DNA from: an uncultured Prevotella sp.
GTDB taxonomy: Bacteria > Bacteroidota > Bacteroidia > Bacteroidales > Bacteroidaceae
Direction of reading: 5' to 3'
DNA length: 64,000 nt
NCBI GenBank assembly: GCA_905233165.1
Contig: CAJODL010000004.1
Span: forward strand, 1-64,000
Shown here in pieces: positions 35,101 to 41,952 of the stretch. The position numbers and the translations under genes are program-made. The notes below the pieces were generated by a model. The model was not told the DNA's origin. It saw only the letters and a list, made by a program, of their open reading frames with translations, and ran no database searches. Each line of letters starts with the position of its first letter. The stretch's first letter is position 1.

Positions 35101-36684
35101 CAGCCCGGAGCAACCGGAGAAAGCATAGTCTCCTATCGATGTCACATCCTCTCCAAAAATATATTCTTTTGCAATGTTACCTAATACTATAGGAGATGAT
35201 GAGGAATAAGAGTTTGATGCGATTGTATTGCTATTTAGTATCACCTTTGTCACGCCAGAACAGCCATTGAAAGCAGTGTTATCTATATATATCACGCCGC
35301 TGCCAATCGTCACCGATTTCAGACCGGAACAGCCGTAGAAAGCATACTTTTGAATCGATGTCACGCTGTTGGGAATGGTAATCTCTGTCAGCCCGGAACA
35401 GCCAGAGAAAGCCTCGTCACCAATCCTCGTCACGCCATTGCCAAACGCCACCGATGTCATACCGGAGCAATGTTTGAAGGCGTATTCATCAATCATCGTC
35501 ACGCTGTTGGGGATAGTAACCTCGGTCAGCTTGGAGCAGTCGTTGAAAGCATATTCTCCAATTTTAGTCACGCTGTTGCCAATCGTCACCGACGTCAGCC
35601 CTGAACAACCGTCGAAAGCATAGCCTCCTATCGTCGTCACACCGTTGCCAATCGTTACTGATTTCAGTTTACTACAATACTGAAAAGTGTACCATCCAAT
35701 CTGTGACACGCCATTAGGGATAATAATCTCTGTCAGCTCGGAGCAACTGTTGAAAGCATAGGCACCAATCTCTGTCACGCTGTTGGGGATATTAATATTT
35801 GTCAGCCCGGAGCATCCATTGAAAGCATAGTTTCCAATCTCAGTCACACTGTTGGGGATAGTCACCGATGTCAGCCTGGAGCAGCCAGAGAAAGCGCGGA
35901 ATCCTATCTCTGTCACGCTGTTGGGGATATTAATATTTGTCAACCCGGAGCAGCCTGAGAAAGCTAATTGCCCGATTGTTTTCACGCCGTTGCCAATCGT
36001 CACCGATGTCAACCATCCGCAGTTTTCGAAAGCACGGGATCCTATCTCTGTCACACTGTTAGGAATAGTAACTGCTCCTAACTTAGAGCAACCGCTGAAA
36101 GCGTCCTCTCCTATTGATGTCACGCTGCTGCCTATCGACACTGATCTCATATCTATGCAACTTTTGAAAGCGCCTCCTCCAATCTCAGTCACACTGTTGG
36201 GGATACTTATCGATGTCAGCCCGGAACAAAACTGGAAAGCATTGTTCCCAATTGATGTCACGCTATTTGGGATAGTAACCGTTTTCAGAGACATGCATGT
36301 TGCGAAAGCGTACCATCCAATCTCAGTCACGCTGTTGCCAATCGTCACCGATGTCATCCCGGAGCAATTGCTGAAAGCATAATGACCTATGGATGTCACA
36401 CTGTTGGGGATAGTAACAGATGTCAGTTCGAAGCTCGAACTAAACGCTTGAATTCCAATCGATGTTACTCTATAGGTGATGTTATCGTATGTGACAAACT
36501 CAGGAATATTTACTGTGCCTGTATATACATATTTTTTTATGGAGGAATCTGTTGTCAGATACGTAACTTCCGCCTGTTTCTTGTTGGAATCCAAGTTGTA
36601 ATATATGCCGTCAATCTCGGCATCGTACGCACTTGCCAGCAGCGGCAGCAGTGCCAAAAGGAGTAATGAACAAAGTCTTTTCAT
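32134..36684 (-). CDS. BspA-type leucine-rich repeat surface protein with dockerin-like C-terminus
   Basis: 1516 aa from ATG 36684 (MKRLCSLLLLALLPLLASA, a clear signal peptide). The upstream in-frame ATG at 36732 would lie inside the structured leader. Residues about 45-740 are roughly 28 tandem 23-residue LRR_5 units (IPNSVTEIGxxAFxxCSGLT). A PEPEPEPEP linker comes next, then a second LRR set (LTSLDVSGCSxLxxLYC), a fibronectin/CBM-like part, helical repeats, another carbohydrate-binding-like domain and a 60-residue dockerin-like pair (GDANGDGKVDMDDAMFVTNV and DVNNDGTVNMPDAMFIVNKV). BspA proteins bind host matrix and other bacteria. DNA repeats of 69 bp make it a recombination-prone gene. The leader motif at 36731-36834 is shared with the next gene upstream. 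Confidence 0.92.
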   Translation of the reverse strand: MKRLCSLLLLALLPLLASAYDAEIDGIYYNLDSNKKQAEVTYLTTDSSIKKYVYTGTVNIPEFVTYDNITYRVTSIGIQAFSSSFELTSVTIPNSVTSIGHYAFSNCSGMTSVTIGNSVTEIGWYAFATCMSLKTVTIPNSVTSIGNNAFQFCSGLTSISIPNSVTEIGGGAFKSCIDMRSVSIGSSVTSIGEDAFSGCSKLGAVTIPNSVTEIGSRAFENCGWLTSVTIGNGVKTIGQLAFSGCSGLTNINIPNSVTEIGFRAFSGCSRLTSVTIPNSVTEIGNYAFNGCSGLTNINIPNSVTEIGAYAFNSCSELTEIIIPNGVSQIGWYTFQYCSKLKSVTIGNGVTTIGGYAFDGCSGLTSVTIGNSVTKIGEYAFNDCSKLTEVTIPNSVTMIDEYAFKHCSGMTSVAFGNGVTRIGDEAFSGCSGLTEITIPNSVTSIQKYAFYGCSGLKSVTIGSGVIYIDNTAFNGCSGVTKVILNSNTIASNSYSSSSPIVLGNIAKEYIFGEDVTSIGDYAFSGCSGLTSVTIPNNVTSIGKYAFRGCSGLTEITIPNSVTSVGSNAFYNCSGLKSITIPNSVTSIGDYIFYDCSGLTSVTIGNSVTSIGLSAFNGCSRLTSVTIPNSVTSIGKYAFNGCSSLTSVAIGCSVKTIGQLAFSGCSGLTEITIPNSVTEIDGSAFSNCSGLTSVTFGNGVKNIRDYAFDNCENVTDVYCYAENVPSAATFAFDFDSDAILHVPSSSIDAYKSTQPWNYLFNIVAIDDIGPEPEPEPEPEPTGDDIAINETNFPDANFRKYLLEQDYGSDGVLTETEIAEITYMDLYGTDIENLKGIGYFKGLEYLACTSNKLTSLDVSECSNLRMLHCSLNKLTSLDVSGCSMLNALYCNANQLTSLDMSGCSELYLLYVYQNKIKGAAMDAFIKSLPTVSNGQMAVIYDYNEGNVMTTAQVAAAKAKGWTPYYSNDPDMTDWQEYAGEGSELEPVYMETDVTANFPTNWQGWVGATGYTSTQYAPMVTTNDGRRVQVCEKYEVYAGTGTVFYRTLTGLTNGTYRIELYGAASSTKGRDTYVSSDMTAYDEGDETAVYLYATTPSGTVKQYIPVHWATSFSEVATAVLNNVEVTDGTVDIGMYSEKYYTNWHVVQIKGVTALVDIAERYSDVLQTAKAVLSDSIAYTNVVGEERTTLVQAVRQYSTISEKTAEAYQTAINAIVTATVTFTDAKASYDEWAHIKNMSYSYASAEKKSAAEAAATAAANPTNAADAVIKTEYMIPFFRSYAESSALLEGVKGRENVTDTYILNPRAEEDYSSTGWQVHWGTNSPIGDITIRTDQPWTDASGNSNHRYFDGGHWGALSWVAIQAQDITLPAGHYQLTVLGRSSQDVEQILFAGDNAVEMPHKGDNGGLFNLGWEQTSVEFELTEESIVSIGVMGVSSGIHNWMSFSDFRLVRFPDTEPVLRGDANGDGKVDMDDAMFVTNVILGTEEATEEADVNNDGTVNMPDAMFIVNKVLNGKFPDEE

Positions 36685-36730
36685 AAGAATTAATATTTCG
36701 TTTTGTTTCATCTCGGTAACTAGAGCACGC

Positions 36731-36834
36731 AAAAAGGCACGTCACAGTCCTTCGTTTCGGACCATAACGTGCCTGGCATTGCTGCGCCGTGTGGCGCATA
36801 TATTAAGTTGTCTTAAACCCGTCTGGGGGGGGGG
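36731..36834 (-). promoter_or_regulatory. Structured leader motif A with poly-C tract and terminator-like hairpin
   Basis: Read on the minus strand: ten C (36825-36834), GGGTTTAAGACA, a TGCGCC/GGCGCA-type hairpin (36783-36798), then AGGCACGT...ACGTGCC (36736-36773) with an inner GTCC/GGAC stem and a T5 run (36731-36735), 47 bases before the start codon. The same order of elements precedes the dockerin gene at 38205-38310. The last hairpin with its T run looks like an intrinsic terminator, so attenuation is possible. Confidence 0.65.
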
Positions 36835-36878
36835 AGAAATTATGTTATGTTGTAACATTTTTAATATATCATTTAGGA

Positions 36879-36904
36879 TTCCGTGTGCAAAGGTACGATT
36901 AAGT
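36879..36904 (-). promoter_or_regulatory. BspA promoter, identical over 26 bp to the antitoxin promoter
   Basis: -7 box TACCTTTG at 36888-36895 on the minus strand, with TTTG 20 bp upstream as the -33 element. The 26 bp around the -7 box are identical to those at 38901-38926. The transcript leader to the BspA start is about 198 nt. Confidence 0.8.
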
Positions 36905-36998
36905 GAGCAAAATACCAAACAAAACGAAAACTTTTTTTCTGCATGGGCAAAGACATCGTTTGCAGTTCCTGCTTTTATATGATTCCGCCCCCGCGCTG

Positions 36999-37033
36999 AG
37001 TTCCCTCCCACTTGGGGAGGGTTGGGGAGGGGC
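36999..37033 (-). repeat. REP-like element behind the dockerin protein gene
   Basis: Minus strand GCCCCTCCCCAACC, then CTCCCCAAGTGGGAG, directly after the stop at 37034. Fourth copy of the family seen at 20356, 21384 and 29573. Confidence 0.65.
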
Positions 37034-38149
37034 CTACTCGTCCGGGAACTTGCCGTTGAGAATCTTATTCACGAGGAACATCACGTCTGACATGCCCACC
37101 TTGCCGTCGCCGTCCAGGTCGCCGCGTACGCCTTCACCGCCTTCGCCGCCGCCACCACCGCCGTCCTTAACAGAGAACTTGAACATGCCATAATCCTTGG
37201 AAGGTTTGAGGAAGTAGTACTGGCCGTTGTTGTCAACGACCTGATACATTATCTCAAGCACGTAGTTCTTGCCCGGAGAGAGTCCTGCGGCAAGGTTCTT
37301 AGTAGATGATGTGCAGGTGTATTTCTTGTTCAGGATGTTACCGTCCTCGTCTTCCTCGAATGTGAAGTCCAGTCTGTTCCACTGTCCGTCGCTGCCTTCC
37401 TCATAGACCTTGTACTGCACGCTGACGTTGCCTATATTCAGACCAGCGTCGGAACGCTGCAGGCGCAGGGTGAAGCCGTCAATCTGGAGCGAGCTGACCT
37501 GACCCGGATTATCCTTGATGTCGCGTTCGCCGCTGCCGCCGTAGGTATAGGTGACACTGTTGTTCAAACCGCCTGTCATCATCAGGTTCAGCGTAGCAGT
37601 GTTGCTGTCGTAGAAAGTTATGCTGCCGCTCTCGCCGCCGCCACCACCGCCGCTACCGCCGTCTTTTGTATAGAAGCGGATAATGTAGTGGGCGCTGGCA
37701 TTGTCGTAATAGATAGGAGAATCAGAGTCTTTGTTGGCAACAAAGAAGAAACGGAAGTTCCTGTATCCCGTGCTGCGGTTGTTGTTCTCAACAATCCAGC
37801 CCTTGTTTCCCATGTCCAGCTGCCATCCACCCTTGCCATTTGAGGTCAGCGGAACGTAGTTTATTTCAACATCGCTCTGACTGGTGCCGTCCTTATATTC
37901 TGCGGCAACAATATACACATCAGTCACATTGCCGGAAACCTGAACCTCAGCACCGTCAATCTTGAAGTTCTCTGCCTTTGTGTCAGTCAGGTCAAGCCCT
38001 GCGAACCTCATTGCAGGACAATTCAGCACGGACTGCTGACCGTTGAAGGTGTAGGTCAGGCTTGCACTGCTGATGGACTGTGCCGAAACAGGCATCTGCA
38101 TAGCAACGAGCAACAAAACTGCCAGAAGCATAAAAATTCTCTTTGTCAT
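37034..38149 (-). CDS. Exported protein with dockerin-like C-terminus
   Basis: 371 aa from ATG 38149 (MTKRIFMLLAVLLLVAMQMPVSAQ, signal peptide). An earlier in-frame ATG at 38239 lies within the leader hairpin. Two similar beta-rich domains follow (SASLTYTFNGQQSVLNC... and NSVTYTYGGSGERDIKD...), separated by a Gly-rich linker near residues 170-180. A second Gly linker precedes a single dockerin-like EF-hand (RGDLDGDGKVGMSDVMFLVN) ending GKFPDE, almost the same as the BspA ending. No cohesin gene is in the window. Probably displayed on the surface. Its leader shares motif B with BspA. Confidence 0.8.
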   Translation of the reverse strand: MTKRIFMLLAVLLLVAMQMPVSAQSISSASLTYTFNGQQSVLNCPAMRFAGLDLTDTKAENFKIDGAEVQVSGNVTDVYIVAAEYKDGTSQSDVEINYVPLTSNGKGGWQLDMGNKGWIVENNNRSTGYRNFRFFFVANKDSDSPIYYDNASAHYIIRFYTKDGGSGGGGGGESGSITFYDSNTATLNLMMTGGLNNSVTYTYGGSGERDIKDNPGQVSSLQIDGFTLRLQRSDAGLNIGNVSVQYKVYEEGSDGQWNRLDFTFEEDEDGNILNKKYTCTSSTKNLAAGLSPGKNYVLEIMYQVVDNNGQYYFLKPSKDYGMFKFSVKDGGGGGGEGGEGVRGDLDGDGKVGMSDVMFLVNKILNGKFPDE

Positions 38150-38204
38150 AGTTCGTTTAAGTTTTAAAGTTGAACATATGGTTAATAAAAAAATAATAAC
38201 ACGA

Positions 38205-38310
38205 AATAAGGCACGTCCGCATCCCGTTACGGGACACAAACGTGCCTTATATATCTGTCATCGCCTTGTCAGCGCGTATGTCGTTATGTCTAAATCCCTC
38301 GCTGGGGGGG
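38205..38310 (-). promoter_or_regulatory. Structured leader motif B with poly-C tract and terminator-like hairpin
   Basis: Minus strand: seven C (38304-38310), AGCGAGGGATTTAGACA, a weaker GCG/CGC stem (about 38262-38274), then AGGCACGT...ACGTGCC (38210-38246) with an inner TCCCG/CGGGA stem, followed by TTATTT. It ends 56 bases before the start codon. The sequence of the stems differs from motif A while pairing and order are kept. Confidence 0.65.
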
Positions 38311-38316
38311 AAAATC

Positions 38317-38351
38317 AGTTTACAGTTAAGAGTTAAAAGTTTATAGTTATG
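38317..38351. repeat. Heptamer array (AGTTAAG type)
   Basis: Five 7-bp units (AGTTTAC, AGTTAAG, AGTTAAA, AGTTTAT, AGTTATG) upstream of the motif B poly-C tract, between the toxin gene and the dockerin gene. Confidence 0.75.
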
Positions 38352-38424
38352 CTCCGCCGCACGGGTTGGCCATGCAGCGAAAAGTAAAGCTATGTATGTA
38401 TGGATTGTGAGCATTTTCGAGAGG

Positions 38425-38733
38425 TTAGTTTATAATCATCTTTGAAGCAATGATTTTATCAACAATAACAGTATCACCTTCTATGTGGAATATAATATTA
38501 AACTGCTTGTTGCGAGTTCGTAATTGTTTTGCATGAGGATGATAATGAAGTACTGTACGATAGCGACTTTGGGGAATTACGTCTGCAAGATAGCGCAAAG
38601 TCATTATTTCTGCTCCTAATTCACGAACGTATTTTACGGCATGTTCCGGCAAACTGACACTTACTATAAAATCAGCAAGACTATCAATGTCGTCGAATAC
38701 AGTATCGAGGATTTTTACCTTGTATTCTTTCAT
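38425..38733 (-). CDS. RelE/ParE-family toxin
   Basis: 102 aa with the compact alpha-beta pattern of the ParE/RelE superfamily: YKVKILDTVFDDIDSLADFI at the N-terminus, then a basic core (SRYRTVLHYHPHAKQLRTRNKQFNIIFHIEGDTVIVDKI). Such toxins cleave mRNA on the ribosome or poison gyrase. The start ATG overlaps the stop of a 49-aa upstream ORF (ATGA), the usual antitoxin-toxin arrangement. Which of the two toxin activities it has is not clear. Confidence 0.8.
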   Translation of the reverse strand: MKEYKVKILDTVFDDIDSLADFIVSVSLPEHAVKYVRELGAEIMTLRYLADVIPQSRYRTVLHYHPHAKQLRTRNKQFNIIFHIEGDTVIVDKIIASKMIIN

Positions 38734-38879
38734 AATCTGGCACGAACAGCTTCTTCCAGTTTGTCAATAAATTTCTCCACTGGGTGCAGACGCTCACTTG
38801 GAGTCTTTGCAACATGGTCAACAGGATTAAGCCTTTTTTGCTTAGTCGCAGCTGATGAAGAAGTACAAGTTGTTTCCAT
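38730..38879 (-). CDS. Probable small antitoxin
   Basis: 49 aa (starts METTCTSSSAATKQKRLNPV, ends with the amphipathic stretch VEKFIDKLEEAVRARL). The helical acidic/basic C-terminus could wrap the toxin; no DNA-binding domain is evident, so it is shorter than a typical antitoxin. Its TGA overlaps the toxin ATG by 4 bp and a strong promoter lies 31 bases upstream. The assignment rests on position and overlap, not on family recognition. Confidence 0.65.
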   Translation of the reverse strand: METTCTSSSAATKQKRLNPVDHVAKTPSERLHPVEKFIDKLEEAVRARL

Positions 38880-38900
38880 TATTATATTGTTATTTTAAGT

Positions 38901-38926
38901 TTCCGTGTGCAAAGGTACGATTAAGT
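38901..38926 (-). promoter_or_regulatory. Toxin-antitoxin promoter
   Basis: -7 box TACCTTTG at 38910-38917 on the minus strand with a TTTG -33 element 20 bp upstream. The 26-bp core is identical to the BspA promoter at 36879-36904. Confidence 0.8.
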
Positions 38927-38967
38927 CTGTATATCACCAAATTTTTATTTAAGTTTTTTCGTAGCAC

Positions 38968-39009
38968 AAAAAAAATCCGGAAGAACAGAACACCTTCCGG
39001 ACTTTTTTA
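38968..39009 (-). terminator. Terminator downstream of trpS
   Basis: Stem TCCGGAAG (38976-38983) and CTTCCGGA (38994-39001), flanked by A8 on one side and T6 on the other, so it can work in both directions. It follows the trpS stop at 39088 on the minus strand. Confidence 0.85.
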
Positions 39010-39087
39010 TACGATAATGGATGATGGATGAAAGATTATTTGTGGGGTAATTGGTATTAAACTTTCTTCCTTCCTCCACGTCCTCCT

Positions 39088-40173
39088 TTAACCTTTATAC
39101 TTCTCTGCCTGCTCTGCTATCAAGGCGGTGTCTTCGAAGTAGTTTATCTTCATTGCCGCCTTGACTTCCTCCAGTGTCTTCCTGCCTCTTTCGCGGGCTG
39201 CCTCCGTTCCCTTGCGGAGTATCTCATAGACTTCGGGGATGTGCTGCTCCCAATAGTGACGACGTTCGCGAATCGGTTCCAAGCGGGCATTGAGCACGTT
39301 GAGCAGGAACTTCTTACATGTGCCGTCGCCGAGGCCACCTTTTGTATAATGTGCCTTCAGCTCGTCGAGGTTCTTATATTCCGGCAGGAACTGCGCAAAG
39401 TCATCATCCACGCAGAAGGCATCGAGATATGTGAAGACGGTATTGCCCTCCAAGTGGCCCGGGTCTTCTATCTTCAGGTGCAGAGGGTCGGTAAACATAG
39501 AGTTCACCTTCTTCTTCAGCTCCTTCGCTGTGTCGGAGAGGTATATGCAGTTGCCGAGCGACTTACTCATCTTTGCCTTACCGTCGGTGCCGGGCAACCT
39601 GAGACATGCTGCATTGTCGGGCAGTAGTATCTTTGGCTCTATGAGCGTCTCGCCGTAGGTATGGTTGAAACGGCGGACGATTTCGTTGGTTAGCTCCAGC
39701 ATAGGCTTCTGGTCTTCACCCACAGGCACCGTCGTAGCCTTGAAGAGGGTGATGTCTGCTGCCTGTGAGATAGGGTAGCAGAAGAAACCCGTCGGCGTGC
39801 CGCCCTCGAAGTTACGCATCTCCAGTTCGGTCTTGACAGTAGGATTGCGTTGCAGACGCTGTACTGTAACGAGGTTCATGAAGTAGAACGACAGCTCTGT
39901 GAGTTCCGGTACAGCACTCTGGATGAAGATGTTTGTCTTCTCAGGGTCGAGGCCGGCAGAGAGGTAGTCGAGGGCTACTTCAATGATATTCTGACGCACC
40001 TTCTCGGGATTGTCAAAGTTGTCGGTCAGTGCCTGGGCATCGGCTATCATCACGAATATCTTGTCATATTCGCCGGAGTTCTGCAACTCCACACGACGGC
40101 GCAGTGAACCAACATAATGACCTATATGTAACTTGCCGGTAGGTCTGTCACCGGTCAGTATTACTTTTTCCAT
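39088..40173 (-). CDS. trpS: Tryptophan--tRNA ligase
   Basis: 361 aa class-I synthetase. The HIGH motif is GKLHIGHYVGSL (about residues 13-24) and the KMSKS motif is AKMSKSLGN near residue 200. It charges tRNA-Trp. A stop-proximal terminator follows at 38968-39009, and a 10-bp repeat array separates it from the upstream alpha-amylase gene. Confidence 0.96.
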   Translation of the reverse strand: MEKVILTGDRPTGKLHIGHYVGSLRRRVELQNSGEYDKIFVMIADAQALTDNFDNPEKVRQNIIEVALDYLSAGLDPEKTNIFIQSAVPELTELSFYFMNLVTVQRLQRNPTVKTELEMRNFEGGTPTGFFCYPISQAADITLFKATTVPVGEDQKPMLELTNEIVRRFNHTYGETLIEPKILLPDNAACLRLPGTDGKAKMSKSLGNCIYLSDTAKELKKKVNSMFTDPLHLKIEDPGHLEGNTVFTYLDAFCVDDDFAQFLPEYKNLDELKAHYTKGGLGDGTCKKFLLNVLNARLEPIRERRHYWEQHIPEVYEILRKGTEAARERGRKTLEEVKAAMKINYFEDTALIAEQAEKYKG

Positions 40174-40188
40174 TGTTTTTTTTATTTT

Positions 40189-40228
40189 TTTCTAGGCTGT
40201 CCTAGGCCGTCCTAGGCATTCCTAGGTT
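40189..40228. repeat. 10-bp repeat array (CCTAGGC core)
   Basis: Four units of about 10 bp, each built on TCCTAGGC/TTCCTAGG (CTAGGCTGTC, CTAGGCCGTC, CTAGGCATTC, CTAGGTTTC), lie between the trpS start and the amylase stop. Each unit contains the palindrome CCTAGG. Confidence 0.7.
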
Positions 40229-40230
40229 TC

Positions 40231-41880
40231 TTAACTATTTATTTTCCACACTCTCGCTCCATAAGCCGGCACGGTCATCTTCACGCCCGTGTCAGCTTTT
40301 AGCGAAAGCTGTTTCTTCTCGTCTGTCAGCAGGTCTTTGGCTTCGTATTTCTTCTCCGAAATATTGAACCACTCAAAGGCATGCTTCGGAATGTTTACGC
40401 TGATGCTATCCTTCTTGTCGTTGAAGTTGCATACCACGAGCAACATCTCATCGTCTTTCTTGCGAAGGAAGGCAAAATGCTTCTCTGGGTTAAAGCTCTC
40501 GCTGGCAGGATTCACATACATCAGGTCGTAAGTGTCACCATCCACAGCTTTTTCTTTCCGTGCTATCTGCATCACCTTCTCGTGAATGTCGTATATCTGC
40601 TGCTCGCTCTTCTTCAGCTTGCTGTTGGCTGCTCTGCACAGAGTGTCAATGCTCCAGTAGTCGAAGATTGTTGTGCGGCCGTCGCATCCGGAGAAACCTT
40701 CCTTGTCCATGCCGCGCTCGCCATATTCCTCGGCAGCATAGAGCATGAAAGGATTGCTCCTCATCAGCACGCTCGCCACGAGTCCCGGAATACCTTTCTT
40801 CGCATCACCGGCAAAGAAGTCTGAGGCAACACGCTGCTCATCATGGTTCTCCAAGAAGTAGAGCATGTGGTCCTTGATGTCATCCGTCTGCTGCCATGCA
40901 CCGGTTATTGTCGTAGCAGGAGCATGACCGCAGATGACAGCACGCATAGTGTCATACATACCGACCTTGTCATACAGGTAATCGAAACCGGCACCGATGT
41001 AGTTACGGTATTCGGAAGGGTTATACACCTCACCGATGAACTTGATGTCAGGGTAGGCGGCTTTCACCTTATCGGTAGCCCATGCCCAGAAGGCTGCCGG
41101 TACCATCTCTGCCATGTCGCAACGGAAAGCATCAACACCTTTCTTTGCCCAGAAGAGCAGAATGTCGGTCATCTTCTTCCAGGTATCAGGAACAGGGTCA
41201 AAGTGACCAAAGCCTGTCCAGTAATCCTTGCCATAGTTCAGCTTCACCGTCTCATACCAGTCGTTTATACCGGGATGATTGTCGAAGTGGTCGTTGCCGG
41301 TAGATTTTGCCGGCTCTTCCACATAGTCCTGAATATCGAAGTATGGCTCCAACTTGCAGCCGGGACAGTAGTAGAAGTTGTTCTGCGGATTGAAACCGTC
41401 GTTGGTGTTGTCATCAGCACCGAGGTCGATGACACCCTTTGGCTTCGCTATTGACTCATACTGACGGGCAACGTGATTTGGCACGAAATCGATGATAACC
41501 TTCAAGCCTGCTTTATGGGTACGGCGTATGAGGGCCTCGAATTCTTTCATGCGTTTATCGACGTTTGTCGCGAGATCTGGGTCAACGTCATAGTAGTCGC
41601 AGATAGCGTATGGCGAACCGGCCTTTCCCTTTACAACAGCTGGATGCTGCTTTGGAATGCCATAGGCGGAATAATCCGTTTGAGTAGCATGACGTATAAC
41701 ACCGGTAAACCAGACGTGGGAGATACCCATATCCTTGATATGCTTCAGCGTTGATTCGTTGAAGTCGTCAAACTTACCGGAGCCGTTGTCCTCTATCGTT
41801 CCCCATTCCTTTCTGGTAGTATTCCTGTTACCATAAAGGCGGGTGAATACCTGATAGATTATGATTTTATTGTTGGGCAT
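40231..41880 (-). CDS. GH13 alpha-amylase family enzyme
   Basis: 549 aa, no signal peptide, so probably cytoplasmic. Conserved region I is DFVPNH (131-136). The nucleophile Asp255 (FRCDMAE), acid/base Glu284 (IGEVY) and transition-state Asp347 (NHDEQR) are all present. A C-terminal beta domain (about 455-549) follows. It should act on alpha-1,4-glucans such as stored glycogen or imported maltodextrins. No other starch genes are adjacent, and no promoter was identified with confidence. Confidence 0.92.
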   Translation of the reverse strand: MPNNKIIIYQVFTRLYGNRNTTRKEWGTIEDNGSGKFDDFNESTLKHIKDMGISHVWFTGVIRHATQTDYSAYGIPKQHPAVVKGKAGSPYAICDYYDVDPDLATNVDKRMKEFEALIRRTHKAGLKVIIDFVPNHVARQYESIAKPKGVIDLGADDNTNDGFNPQNNFYYCPGCKLEPYFDIQDYVEEPAKSTGNDHFDNHPGINDWYETVKLNYGKDYWTGFGHFDPVPDTWKKMTDILLFWAKKGVDAFRCDMAEMVPAAFWAWATDKVKAAYPDIKFIGEVYNPSEYRNYIGAGFDYLYDKVGMYDTMRAVICGHAPATTITGAWQQTDDIKDHMLYFLENHDEQRVASDFFAGDAKKGIPGLVASVLMRSNPFMLYAAEEYGERGMDKEGFSGCDGRTTIFDYWSIDTLCRAANSKLKKSEQQIYDIHEKVMQIARKEKAVDGDTYDLMYVNPASESFNPEKHFAFLRKKDDEMLLVVCNFNDKKDSISVNIPKHAFEWFNISEKKYEAKDLLTDEKKQLSLKADTGVKMTVPAYGARVWKINS

Positions 41881-41952
41881 TAAGAATTTTGAATTATGAA
41901 TTATGTAATCGGCTTCGCCGCTTATACCTTTAGGTGTAAGAATTATGCATTA

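Noticed and set aside
35852..36382. 176-codon plus-strand frame with repeated peptides, and similar short ones within 34583-35623
   Set aside because: Antisense to the BspA leucine-rich repeats; the periodic peptide mirrors the 69-bp DNA repeat.
36731..36773. Simple terminator of an upstream minus-strand gene
   Set aside because: The hairpin lies downstream of the BspA promoter and inside its leader, so it cannot serve an upstream gene; attenuator-like leader is a better reading.
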